NCBI GenBank assembly: GCA_041605955.1
Contig: JBFIXI010000034.1
Span: forward strand, 1 to 41,229
Source: JAHEJX01 sp041605955
GTDB taxonomy: Bacteria; Actinomycetota; Acidimicrobiia; Spongiisociales; UBA5794
DNA length: 41,229 nucleotides
Direction of reading: 5' to 3'
Both the position numbers and the translations under genes were made by a program. Below the pieces are notes generated by a model. The model was given only the letters and a program-made list of their open reading frames with translations, did no database searches and had not been told where the DNA came from. This document shows positions 23,678 to 31,535 of this stretch, one piece after another (positions within the stretch are counted from its first letter, which is position 1; each line of letters begins with the position of its first letter).

Positions 23678-24727
23678 TCAGCGCATCCGGATGACGCTGC
23701 CGGGGCCGTCGGCGAAGACGCGCTCCGTGAGCTCACCGATCTCGTGGCCGCTGACTCCTTCATCTTCGAGAGCCTGGAGTAGCGCTCCGGTCAGCGGGGC
23801 ATCGACTGCGATCAGCAGCCCCCCGCTCGTCTGAGCATCGGCGACGATCAACTGCTCCGTCGGACCGTGGCCGTCGAAACGTGTGAACTTGGACACGGCT
23901 TCCAGGTTGCGTCGGGTCCCGCCGGGCACGATGCCGGCTTCTACCAACTCAGCGAGCCCGGCCAACTGCGGCAGCCGGTCATACTCGACGACGGCGCTCA
24001 CCCCGCTGGCGCGCGCCAGCTCGCCCAAATGCCCGAGCAATCCGAATCCGGTCACGTCCGTGGCTGCGGTCACTCCGATGCGGCGCATCGCCACCGCGGC
24101 GCCGCTGTTGAGCGCCGCCATGACAGCCACCGCGGCGGTGATCATCTCTTCCGACGCCACCTGTTGCTTGATTGCGGTGGCGATGATCCCGGTGCCGAGG
24201 GGCTTGGTGAGCACCAGTCGATCGCCGGGTTTGCCGGCGGCGTTGGTGATAACCCGCTCCGGATCGACGAGGCCGGTCACCGCCAGCCCGTACTTTGGCT
24301 CCGGATCGTCGATGGAGTGGCCGCCGAGCAGCGTGCAGCCGGCTTCGGAGAGCTTCTCGGCGCCGCCGGCGAGCACCTCGCCGAGCAGATCGAAGCCGAG
24401 GTGCTCGCGCGGCCAACCAACCACTGCAAGCGCCGTCAACGGTTGCGCCCCCATGGCATATACGTCCGACAACGCGTTGGCCGCGGCGATCCGCCCCCAA
24501 TCGCGCGCGTCGTCGACGATTGGGGTGAAGTAGTCGACCGTCTGCACCAGGGCGACCTCATCGCTGAGCCGGAACACACCGGCGTCGTCGGACGTGGAGA
24601 TACCGACCAAGAGGTCGGGGTGTGCGGTGGCCGCTGAGTTAGATAGGCGGCGCAGGACCTGCGCCAGCTCGTCGGGACTGAGCTTGCACGCTCAACCCGC
24701 GCCGTGCGAGTACTCCGTGAGCCTCAA
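23678..24727 (-). CDS. selD: Selenide, water dikinase SelD, selenocysteine-containing (in-frame UGA)
   Basis: SelD makes selenophosphate from selenide and ATP. The reading starts RLTEYSHGAG, then TGA at 24694-24692, then ACKLSPDELAQVL, and stays in frame through DDAGVF, QTVDYFTP and the rest of a normal-length enzyme (349 residues counting Sec). The TGA falls at residue 12, where SelD has its catalytic Cys or Sec, followed by the conserved C-K. A bacterial SECIS-like hairpin follows (24665-24649). The TTG at 24727 has AAAGGAGG seven bases upstream. Gene callers would begin near 24610 and lose the catalytic residue. Ferredoxin and hydrolase genes follow in the same operon; selA, selB and selC are not in the window. 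Confidence 0.93.
24649..24665 (-). promoter_or_regulatory. Bacterial SECIS-like hairpin for UGA decoding in selD
   Basis: On the minus strand GGCGCAG, loop GTC, CTGCGCC form a perfect 7-bp stem whose loop starts with G-U. The loop lies 33 bases after the UGA, within the 16-37 base range described for bacterial SECIS elements, with G among the first two loop bases. It lies in the coding sequence, as expected for a bacterium. Confidence 0.6.
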
Positions 24728-24865
24728 GCGAACACCTCCTTTCCGACTGGTCGCCGACCGGTCCCCGATCGCCGGGACCGCTGGATAGGCCGAGTGTATT
24801 ACCCGGTTCGGCCGGGGCTTCCGGACGGGAACGAAGGATCCGCCGGCAAGGCTGCTAGCAAATAA

Positions 24866-25017
24866 TGGGCCAGATACGGCCCAGTCGACACGCTGTCGGA
24901 ATGGGGAGCCATTATGCTCCCGCCAGCTCGGGGCTGAGCCCCGTAGCACGCTAGGCCCTCTCGTCCCCCCTGGAGGGCCTAGCGTCTTTAGGTCCGCTTT
25001 GGGCTAACTGCGTTAGC
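24866..25017. ncRNA. Candidate structured RNA: six consecutive hairpins
   Basis: In 152 bases there are TGGGCC-6-GGCCCA (24866-24883), CGACA-3-TGTCG (24886-24898), GGGAGC-6-GCTCCC (24904-24921), CGGGGC-3-GCCCCG with an outer GCT/AGC clamp (24926-24947), a 13-bp stem ACGCTAGGCCCTC/GAGGGCCTAGCGT with a 12-base loop containing CCCCCC (24948-24985, followed by CTTTA), and GCTAAC-3-GTTAGC (25003-25017). The C-rich loop recalls the actinobacterial 6C RNA, but only one such loop is present. Strand and transcription are unknown; the 24948-24985 stem could be a terminator. Confidence 0.35.
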
Positions 25018-25037
25018 TCGGGACAGGCTGAGTCGGT

Positions 25038-25071
25038 CAAGGCAGGCTGATTGACAAGGCAGGCTGATTGA
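25038..25071. repeat. Perfect tandem 17-bp direct repeat
   Basis: CAAGGCAGGCTGATTGA occurs twice back to back (25038-25054 and 25055-25071), with a degraded related copy (ACAGGCTGAGTCGGT) just upstream from about 25023. It lies in the gene-free segment between the hairpin array and mgtE. Confidence 0.9.
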
Positions 25072-25122
25072 GCGGGGTGCGAGCTGGGTGCAGCGGGGGC
25101 CGCGACCAGCAGACGGTCTCGC

Positions 25123-25196
25123 TAGACGCTCTCGTCTACTCTCGGCACCGGGGGAGATATCTGCCGCCGTTCGTCGATATTTGCAGACGTTCGTCT
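25123..25196. promoter_or_regulatory. Clustered inverted repeats upstream of mgtE
   Basis: TAGACG-CTCT-CGTCTA (25123-25138) and AGACG-TT-CGTCT (25185-25196) share the AGACG/CGTCT arms, with further CGTTCGTC copies at 25168 and 25188. They lie about 90-160 bases ahead of mgtE and could be regulator sites or leader-RNA hairpins. No bound protein can be named. Confidence 0.35.
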
Positions 25197-25283
25197 ACCG
25201 TGTCGAACCCGGATCTACCCGTCTGGTCGAACGCGGTCACCGGGCGCCGACCCCCCTAGTCTCCGATTCCTCAGGATTAGGCC

Positions 25284-26678
25284 ATGAAGCAGCGATTGTC
25301 CCGACTCCGCGTCCCCGGACCCCGCCGGATGGCGGAGAGCCTGCGCGAGCTGGCCCGCCGGCGTCCCACTGAAGCTACCGAGTACATCGACCTGCACCGC
25401 GATGAATGGCAGGCGCTGGTGGATGAGAGTCCGGAGACCGCTGCGGACGTGCTGGAGGCCATCCATGAGGAGTCGGCAGCCGGCCTGCTGGTGGAGCTGG
25501 GCTCGGCGGACGCCGGCGAAGTGCTCGACGAGATGACGGCGCAGTCGGCTGCCGACATCCTCGAAGAGCTGAGCCCCGCCACCGCCGCAGATCTCATCGA
25601 AGAGATGACCGCGGACCAAGCCGCCGACCTGATCGCAGCTCTGGAAGAGGACGAGCGGGAGGCCGTGCTGGCCTCCCTGGAGCCCGGGCCGGCGGCTGAG
25701 ATCGCTTCGCTGCTCCAATACGCCCCCGACAGCGCCGGTGGGCTGATGACCACGGAGGTGGCGGCGCTGCCGGTCGGCCTGACGACCGGGGAGGCGATCG
25801 AAGCGTTGCGCCGCCTTCACGACGATCTCGGCGAGAACCTGCTCTATGTCTATGTGACCGACTACAGCCAGCAGCTGATCGGAGTGGTCTCGTTCCGGGA
25901 TCTGGTGTTCGCTCGCCCCGGGACCGGGCTCGAAGAGGTCATGGTCCCGTCGCCCTACCGAGTCCACACGGATACAGACCGGGAGGAGGTTGCCGAGCTC
26001 ATCGAACGGCACAATCTGCTGGCGATCCCGGTAGTCGACGACGACGAGCGCTTGGTGGGCATGGTGAAGTTCGGATCCGCCTTGCGCGCCGTGCAGGAGG
26101 AAGCCACCGAGGACATCGCGCAAATGGTGGGTGCCGGTGCCGAAGAGACGGTCTACACGCCTGTGCTGCGCTCCGTGAGTCGGCGGCTCCCGTGGCTGCT
26201 GGTCAACCTGGTCATGGGGGTCCTCATCGCGTTTGCCATCGGGCCGTTCAAGCAGATCATCGAGGAGAACGGCGTGCTCGCCATCCTCATGCCCATGGTC
26301 GCCTTGCTCGGCGGCAACGGCGGCGCCCAGAGCCTGGCCGTCATCATCCGGGCGATGGCAGTTGGCGACCTTCCCCACGGCCGCGCCATGCGTGCCGTGC
26401 GCCGCGAGTTCTTGGTGGGTCTCACCAACGCCGGCTCTCTGGCCGTGCTGGCGGCACTGGCCGCCTGGGTGGTCTCGTCGAGCCTGCGGATAGGCCTCGT
26501 CATGGGATTCGCGGTCGGCGTCAACCTGATAGTTGCCGGCCTCGCCGGGGCCGGCATTCCGGTCGTGATGCGACGAATGGGCCTCGACCCGGCCCTGGCT
26601 TCGAACATCTTCCTCACACTGATCACCGATCTGGTCGGCTTTGGCGGGTTCCTGCTGACTGCCCGATTGCTTCTCTAG
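25284..26678 (+). CDS. mgtE: Magnesium transporter MgtE
   Basis: The 464-residue protein has the MgtE order: N-terminal superhelical repeats rich in Asp and Glu (about 25-145, e.g. AADVLEAIHEESAAGLLVEL split over several repeats), two CBS domains (about 150-265, with VMVPSPYRVHTDTD and IPVVDDDERLVG), a plug helix, and five transmembrane helices (about 295-464) with MVALLGGNGGAQS in the pore region. MgtE is a homodimeric Mg2+ channel gated by cytoplasmic Mg2+. The ATG at 25284 begins just before the N domain. The gene is divergent from selD; a long antisense frame across it is not a gene. Confidence 0.95.
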   Translation: MKQRLSRLRVPGPRRMAESLRELARRRPTEATEYIDLHRDEWQALVDESPETAADVLEAIHEESAAGLLVELGSADAGEVLDEMTAQSAADILEELSPATAADLIEEMTADQAADLIAALEEDEREAVLASLEPGPAAEIASLLQYAPDSAGGLMTTEVAALPVGLTTGEAIEALRRLHDDLGENLLYVYVTDYSQQLIGVVSFRDLVFARPGTGLEEVMVPSPYRVHTDTDREEVAELIERHNLLAIPVVDDDERLVGMVKFGSALRAVQEEATEDIAQMVGAGAEETVYTPVLRSVSRRLPWLLVNLVMGVLIAFAIGPFKQIIEENGVLAILMPMVALLGGNGGAQSLAVIIRAMAVGDLPHGRAMRAVRREFLVGLTNAGSLAVLAALAAWVVSSSLRIGLVMGFAVGVNLIVAGLAGAGIPVVMRRMGLDPALASNIFLTLITDLVGFGGFLLTARLLL

Positions 26679-26679
26679 A

Positions 26680-26696
26680 GCCCCTCGCTCGGGGGC
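26680..26696. terminator. Weak GC hairpin between convergent mgtE and lipoprotein genes
   Basis: GCCCC and GGGGC pair around a 7-base loop in the 25-base gap between two convergent stops. There is no T tract on either strand, so function as a terminator is only suggested by position. Confidence 0.35.
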
Positions 26697-26703
26697 CAGG
26701 GAG

Positions 26704-27246
26704 CTACGAGCCGAGGATCGCGATCGGGGTGTCCTTGAACGGTCCGGCGAATACCATGCGGAAGCCCTCTTCCAGCCGCACCAGATAGTGGCGGTCCAGC
26801 AGCTCCTGCTGCTCAACGGTCGGGGTCAACGTCAGCACGGCAGCGGACGCCGCCTCGTTGTCGATCACATAAGCGGTCAATACGGGCGGGAACCGCTCGA
26901 CGACATCGGCGAGCACGTTCGCCAGGTCAATGTCGGTGAGCGACTCGTAGGACTCGGTATCGAGGAGCACCACGATGGTGTCGCCGTCCTCGCCTTCATC
27001 CCGCGACAGGATCGTGTAGTCGGGGAATGTAGCCGGTACCCCCGGCGCCGCCGAGGTGGTGACCGAGGTGACGGGTGTCTCTGTCGACGAGGTAGTGACC
27101 GAGGATCCGGCCGGCGCCAAGCTGGTAACCGCCTGCGACGTCGTCACCGCCCCAGTGCTGGAGGTCTCGTCGGCGCCGTCACCCGAACAAGCCGTCGCCA
27201 CCAGAGCCAGTCCCACCAGACCCCACTTGAAGGCTGCACGTCTCAC
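26704..27246 (-). CDS. Putative lipoprotein of unknown function
   Basis: The 180-residue protein starts with a lipoprotein signal: MRRAAFKWGLVGLALVATAC, with Cys20 as the predicted lipidated residue. A linker of about 50 residues very rich in Thr, Ser and Val follows, then a small globular domain (about 75-180) that matches no family I recognise. The GTG at 27246 shares GTGA with the upstream gene's stop, so it is the last gene of the GCS2-nadE-aminotransferase operon. It should be anchored outside the cytoplasmic membrane. Confidence 0.75.
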   Translation of the reverse strand: MRRAAFKWGLVGLALVATACSGDGADETSSTGAVTTSQAVTSLAPAGSSVTTSSTETPVTSVTTSAAPGVPATFPDYTILSRDEGEDGDTIVVLLDTESYESLTDIDLANVLADVVERFPPVLTAYVIDNEAASAAVLTLTPTVEQQELLDRHYLVRLEEGFRMVFAGPFKDTPIAILGS

Positions 27247-27713
27247 GTCTCAATCGTACCGGGCCTTTCGATTTGCGCACGGTCACCGCCGGCCGGCAAG
27301 TCGATCCACTCGTCATACTCGACACCTTCCATCCATCGCTCGGCCGATACGACTCGGAACCGCTGCTTGACCTCCTCGAAGAGCTCGCGGCTGGGCTGGC
27401 GCGCCAACCCCAGGCGGGCAAGCGCGAGCAGTGGCCGCCAGGCCTTGGGGCCGATCGCTATGTCGACTCTGGTTCGCCAGTCGCCATGATCCTCAGGCCG
27501 GCCGGAGGCGCCGGCCACCCAGAACTCGCGCAGCTTGTGAGCAATCCGCAAGACCCTGCGCAGCTCTCTGGCCACTTCTTTGTCGGGCGACACCACCTCG
27601 GCGGCGGCGGCGATCCAGTCGGCTAGGGCGGCATCGGACCATTCATCGGGGTCGAGGCAGACGCGGCAGTAGAGCTCCTCGCATTGCTGGAGCAAAGCCA
27701 GATAGTCAGCCAC
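27243..27713 (-). CDS. Conserved-looking hypothetical protein, helical, cytoplasmic
   Basis: The 156-residue protein is mostly helical and charged, with Trp-rich segments (DEWSDAALADWIAAA, GPKAWRPLLALARLG) and no signal or membrane segment. I do not recognise a family. It overlaps the aminotransferase gene by eight bases at its start (GTG at 27713) and the lipoprotein gene by four at its end. Codon use and this tight packing support a real gene; its function is unknown. Confidence 0.7.
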   Translation of the reverse strand: MADYLALLQQCEELYCRVCLDPDEWSDAALADWIAAAAEVVSPDKEVARELRRVLRIAHKLREFWVAGASGRPEDHGDWRTRVDIAIGPKAWRPLLALARLGLARQPSRELFEEVKQRFRVVSAERWMEGVEYDEWIDLPAGGDRAQIERPGTIET

Positions 27714-28560
27714 GCCTCGAGCCGGCTCCGATCTCTCTCATGACCAGCTCCCCAAGGCCGGCCTGGAGCGCGGCGGTCACCGGACCAGGCACAAATTGGT
27801 GGCCGTTCACCGCAGTTGCCGGCGCTATCTCCCTGGTCGTCGACATCACGAAGACCTCGCTGGCGCCGCGTATCCGCGAGCTGGGGTACATGCCCTCGGC
27901 CACCGCAATGTCGAGAGCGCCGGCCACCTCGATCATGGCGCCGCGAGTCACCGAGCGAAGAATGCCCAGGTCGAGCGAGGGGGTTTCGACCGTGCCGTCG
28001 ATCACCCAGGCAACGGACGAGGTAGTCAGCTCGAGCACCGTCTGATCGACGCCCAGCAGCAGCGCATCGTCGCCGCCGGCCGCGGCAGCGCGGAGCAATG
28101 CAGCCATGTGCGGGGCGTACGACAGCGCCTTCACACCTGCCAGCTCAGTCGGCCGACCGGCCGGATGCCACGGAGCCGTGACCTCGATCAGCCGGACCGA
28201 CTCCGGTCTGGGCGCCATGGCATGCGCGAACACGATGACGACCGCATCCCTGCCCAAGTCGTCCATGTCGGTGCCGCCGGTCACGACGACCCGCACCGCC
28301 ACATCACCTGCGGCGGCGCGATCGTGACACCAGGCCTCCAAGTGACTGCGAGCCGGCAACGGAATACGAAGCGCGGCGGCACTGCGCCCCAGCCGGTCGA
28401 GGTGCTCTCCGAGGCGAAACGGCACTCCTCCATACGACCGGATGGTCTCGAAACATCCGTAGCCGCGCAGCAGGGCAACGTCGTCGAGGCGTACCGCAGC
28501 ATCCGCCGCGACCCGCCGCTCCCCGTTCACGAGCACATCACCGATCGGGGACATTCCCAT
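27706..28560 (-). CDS. Class IV aminotransferase (branched-chain aminotransferase/aminodeoxychorismate lyase-like)
   Basis: The 284-residue PLP enzyme has the fold-type IV pattern: GYGCFETIRSYGG near the N-terminus, the PLP lysine in GVKALSYAPHM (about 142), the Glu segment DQTVLELTTSSV, and the late EVFVMSTTREIAPATAVNG. Members include IlvE, D-amino-acid transaminase and PabC (4-amino-4-deoxychorismate lyase). The short length and the NGE-RRV start fit a PabC-like enzyme about as well as IlvE, so the exact reaction is open. It starts three bases after the nadE stop. Confidence 0.85.
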   Translation of the reverse strand: MGMSPIGDVLVNGERRVAADAAVRLDDVALLRGYGCFETIRSYGGVPFRLGEHLDRLGRSAAALRIPLPARSHLEAWCHDRAAAGDVAVRVVVTGGTDMDDLGRDAVVIVFAHAMAPRPESVRLIEVTAPWHPAGRPTELAGVKALSYAPHMAALLRAAAAGGDDALLLGVDQTVLELTTSSVAWVIDGTVETPSLDLGILRSVTRGAMIEVAGALDIAVAEGMYPSSRIRGASEVFVMSTTREIAPATAVNGHQFVPGPVTAALQAGLGELVMREIGAGSRRG

Positions 28561-28563
28561 CGT

Positions 28564-30204
28564 TCAGTAGCCGTTCGTGATGGGCAGCCTCCGGTCACGT
28601 CCGAAGGCTTTGGTCGTGATCCGGACGCCGGGAGCGGCTTGCCGACGTTTGTATTCGTTGCGATCCACCAATTGCGCCACGCGGGCGACGACCGTTGGCG
28701 GGAAGCCGGCGGCAACTATCTCCTTCATGGAACGATCCTCCTCCACGTACATCTCGAGGATCCCGTCGAGAGTGTCGTAATCGGGGAGGGAGTCCGAATC
28801 GAGCTGGCCGGGACGTAGCTCGGCGGAGGGCGGTTTCTCGATGGTGGCCTGCGGGATCACCTCGGTATCCCGGTTACGCCACCGTGCCAGCCGGTACACC
28901 CACGTCTTGAGCACGTCCTTGAGGACGGCGTATCCGCCCGCCATGTCGCCGTAGATGGTGGCGTAGCCCACCGCCATCTCGGACTTGTTGCCGGTGGCGA
29001 CGACCATGCTGCCGAACTTGTTGGACAGCGCCATGAGTATGGCCGCCCGAATGCGGGACTGCAGGTTCTCTTCCGCCACGTTGGGGTCCGTGCCGGCGAA
29101 CAGCGGCTCCAGCGCAGTGAGATACTGGCCGAAGATTGCGTCGATCGGGATCATGTCGAATCGGCATCCCAGGTTGGCTGCCAGGGCGCGGCTGTCGGCG
29201 ATGGACCCGTCGGAGCTGTAGCGGGTGGGCATGGTGACGCCCCAGACCGCCTCGGGTCCCAGAGCATCGACCGCGATGGCACAGGTGAGGGCGCTGTCGA
29301 TGCCTCCGGAGAGACCAATGACCACCTCGCTGAATCCGTTCTTGCGGACGTAGTCACCGAGCCCCGTCACCAATGCCGTATAGACCTCCTCCTCCGGGGA
29401 CATGCGGGGCCGCACCTCGCTGGCGGGCTGATCGCGGCCGATCTCGACGTCGACGAAGAACAGCTCTTCTTTGAACTGCGGAGCGCGAAAGATGAGCTGG
29501 CCGGTGGCATCGAAGACCATCGACTCGCCGTCGAAGACCAGTTCATCTTGACCGCCGACGAGGTTGAGGTACACGACGGGAACCCCGGACCGACGGGCCT
29601 GCGCGGCCAGCAGGTCGGCGCGCTCTTCGCCCTTGCCGACGTGGTAGGGAGAGCCGTTGATGTTGAGCAGGATCTGAGCCCCTGCCTCGGCTTGTTGGGT
29701 TGGAGGACCCTGAGGCAGCCAGATGTCTTCACAAACCGAAACTCCAAACTTGACCGGGCCGGCGCTCCAGACGAGGTCGATGTGTTGGCCGGGGACGAAA
29801 TACCGGGCCTCGTCGAAGACCCCGTAGTTGGGCAACAGTGACTTGTGGTACGTGCCGATGCGGCGACCGTTGCTCACGAGAGCCGCCGCGTTTGCCAACT
29901 CACGGGGCATCGAGTCGTCCGGATGATGGTCGTCGGCCACCCGGTCCACGAAGCCGACGACCGTGACCGTGTCACCGGCGGCGGCGGTGATGCGCTCGAG
30001 GGCAACCAGATTGTCGTCGACGAAACTGGGACGCAGCAGCAGGTCTTCTGGGGGGTAGCCGGTGACGGCCAACTCCGGTAGCAGCAGCACATCGGCGCCG
30101 TGGCCCTCGGCCCACGCCATAGCCGCCATGATCGAATCGGCGTTGGCTGCGATGTCCCCGACCTTGAGGTTGAGCTGCGCTCCCGCCACCCGGAGTCGGG
30201 TCAT
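28564..30204 (-). CDS. nadE: Glutamine-dependent NAD+ synthetase
   Basis: The 546-residue enzyme amidates deamido-NAD using glutamine. The N-terminal nitrilase-type glutaminase domain has the triad Glu44 (LPELAVTGYPPED), Lys121 (YHKSLLPNYG) and Cys158 (GVSVCEDIW). The C-terminal synthetase has the ATP-pyrophosphatase loop SGGIDS (299-304) and ATGNKSEMAVGYATIYGD. Length is that of the shorter bacterial two-domain type. The ATG at 30204 fits the family start. It is preceded by the GCS2 gene (45-base gap) and followed by the aminotransferase gene (3 bases). Confidence 0.96.
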   Translation of the reverse strand: MTRLRVAGAQLNLKVGDIAANADSIMAAMAWAEGHGADVLLLPELAVTGYPPEDLLLRPSFVDDNLVALERITAAAGDTVTVVGFVDRVADDHHPDDSMPRELANAAALVSNGRRIGTYHKSLLPNYGVFDEARYFVPGQHIDLVWSAGPVKFGVSVCEDIWLPQGPPTQQAEAGAQILLNINGSPYHVGKGEERADLLAAQARRSGVPVVYLNLVGGQDELVFDGESMVFDATGQLIFRAPQFKEELFFVDVEIGRDQPASEVRPRMSPEEEVYTALVTGLGDYVRKNGFSEVVIGLSGGIDSALTCAIAVDALGPEAVWGVTMPTRYSSDGSIADSRALAANLGCRFDMIPIDAIFGQYLTALEPLFAGTDPNVAEENLQSRIRAAILMALSNKFGSMVVATGNKSEMAVGYATIYGDMAGGYAVLKDVLKTWVYRLARWRNRDTEVIPQATIEKPPSAELRPGQLDSDSLPDYDTLDGILEMYVEEDRSMKEIVAAGFPPTVVARVAQLVDRNEYKRRQAAPGVRITTKAFGRDRRLPITNGY

Positions 30205-30249
30205 GGCTCACCCCTGATGGCACAGCATCCCAACCCGCCTCGTGCCCAC

Positions 30250-31386
30250 TCACAGCCCGGCAACGGTCTCCTCAATGAGGAAGTCGACGACGGCGATGCT
30301 GGCCTCATGGGGGGAGGCGCCGGCTTCGACCGCCCGGTTGTAGGTTTCGAGTTGCCGATGGGCACTGGTGCCCCGAGCAATGATCGTGCGAGCGTGCTCG
30401 ACCTCCGCCAGGCATCCCAAGCTCTCGGCCTGGTCCCGGACGAGATCGATGATCTCTTCCACCAAGTCCGCGAAGGGCACGAGGCGGCCCAAGCCGAAGT
30501 CGATCATTGAACCGGTGGCCCCATACCTTTGCGCCCGCCAGATGTTCTCGTCGATGAGCGATCGGCTGTAGATGCGCCACCGCTGATTCTTCATCCTGCG
30601 TTCGAACAACATCGCCAACAGGCTCATGTAGGTCGACGCCAGGCACATGGCGTCCTCGAGCGATGTGCAGATGTCGGTGCAGCGCATCTCCAGGGTGGGA
30701 TAGCGGTCGCTGGGGCGGATGTCCCACCACAGCTTGGTGGCGTCCTCCACGACACCCGCTTCGATCAAGACATTGACGTGGCGCCGGTAGTCGGCCCAGC
30801 TGTCGAACTCATCGGGGAGGCCGGTACGCGGTAGCGAGCGGAAGACCGAGGTTCGATAGCTCTTCAGTCCCGTGTCGTCGCCCGACCAGAACGGCGACGA
30901 GGTAGAGAGCGCCAGCAGGTGAGGCAAGAAATAGACGATCTGGTTCATCAGATCGATCCGCAGGTCCTCGTCATCGATGCACACATGGACGTGCATGCCG
31001 CTGATCACCAGGCGGCGGACTATGCCGGCCATGTCGCGGGCGAGGATGCGGTAACGCTCCTTGTCCGTGGGGATCTGCCGGCCCCATTCGGCAAAGGGGT
31101 GGGTAGAGGACGCGATCGGCGCCAGCCCGTACTTGCCGGTGACATCGGCGATCGTGCGGCGCAGCATGGCCAGATCTTCCTTGGCTTCCTGCAACGTGTT
31201 GCTGACCTTGGTGCCGACTTCGATCTGCGAGCGCAGGAACTCTGGACTCACCTGTTCCGCCAGGCGCTCCTCGCACTCGACCATGACTGCATCAGGCATG
31301 TCGCGAACCAGATCGCGAGTCTCTTTGTCGACAACGAGGTATTCCTCTTCGATGCCGACAGTGAAGTTCGGTCTCTCAACCGCCAA
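30250..31386 (-). CDS. Carboxylate-amine ligase, GCS2/YbdK family
   Basis: The 378-residue protein belongs to the GCS2 family (glutamate-cysteine ligase type 2, YbdK-like). The conserved start FTVGIEEEYLVVD lies seven residues in, followed by SGMHVHVCIDDE, RPSDRYPTLEMRCTD and RAQRYGATGSMIDF. Members join glutamate or related acids to an amine; some have weak gamma-glutamylcysteine ligase activity, so glutathione or another low-molecular thiol cannot be assumed. A TTG at 31386 is chosen because AAGGAG lies six bases upstream and the length matches YbdK; an ATG at 31440 gives a longer product without such a site. It begins the operon with nadE. Confidence 0.87.
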   Translation of the reverse strand: MAVERPNFTVGIEEEYLVVDKETRDLVRDMPDAVMVECEERLAEQVSPEFLRSQIEVGTKVSNTLQEAKEDLAMLRRTIADVTGKYGLAPIASSTHPFAEWGRQIPTDKERYRILARDMAGIVRRLVISGMHVHVCIDDEDLRIDLMNQIVYFLPHLLALSTSSPFWSGDDTGLKSYRTSVFRSLPRTGLPDEFDSWADYRRHVNVLIEAGVVEDATKLWWDIRPSDRYPTLEMRCTDICTSLEDAMCLASTYMSLLAMLFERRMKNQRWRIYSRSLIDENIWRAQRYGATGSMIDFGLGRLVPFADLVEEIIDLVRDQAESLGCLAEVEHARTIIARGTSAHRQLETYNRAVEAGASPHEASIAVVDFLIEETVAGL

Positions 31387-31535
31387 CCGCTGCTCCTTCT
31401 TGCGTGCCGCCCCCCAACATAGTTGGGTGGAGTCGCCCATATCTTCGCCGATCGAGGAGGACTCATGCCGTCGCCAGCCTGTGCCATTGAGGAGCCTGCA
31501 GTGGCGCCATCGACCCGAAGCCGGGAGTGCGCCTG

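Larger units (their letters stand above)
24728..25283. other. Gene-free segment between divergent selD and mgtE
   Basis: This 556-base stretch, the longest without a gene, separates the two divergent starts. Next to selD it holds the 5' leader with a 7-bp hairpin (CGGTCCC/GGGACCG, 24780-24759). Then come six closely packed hairpins (24866-25017), a tandem 17-bp repeat (25038-25071) and a group of inverted repeats (25123-25196) ahead of mgtE. No convincing ORF, tRNA or known riboswitch was recognised; a selenocysteine tRNA was looked for and not found. Confidence 0.7.

Noticed and set aside
24728..25283. Selenocysteine tRNA gene, looked for near selD
   Set aside because: Neither strand shows a credible T arm with TTCGA in a matched stem, nor a UCA anticodon arm.
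24728..25283. Magnesium riboswitch (M-box or similar) ahead of mgtE
   Set aside because: The hairpins do not match any consensus I can recognise, so no named riboswitch is claimed.
25215..26816. Long open frame antisense to mgtE
   Set aside because: It is a high-GC third-position artefact: the mgtE product is a full, recognisable transporter, and the antisense product is low-complexity, rich in His, Arg and Gln.
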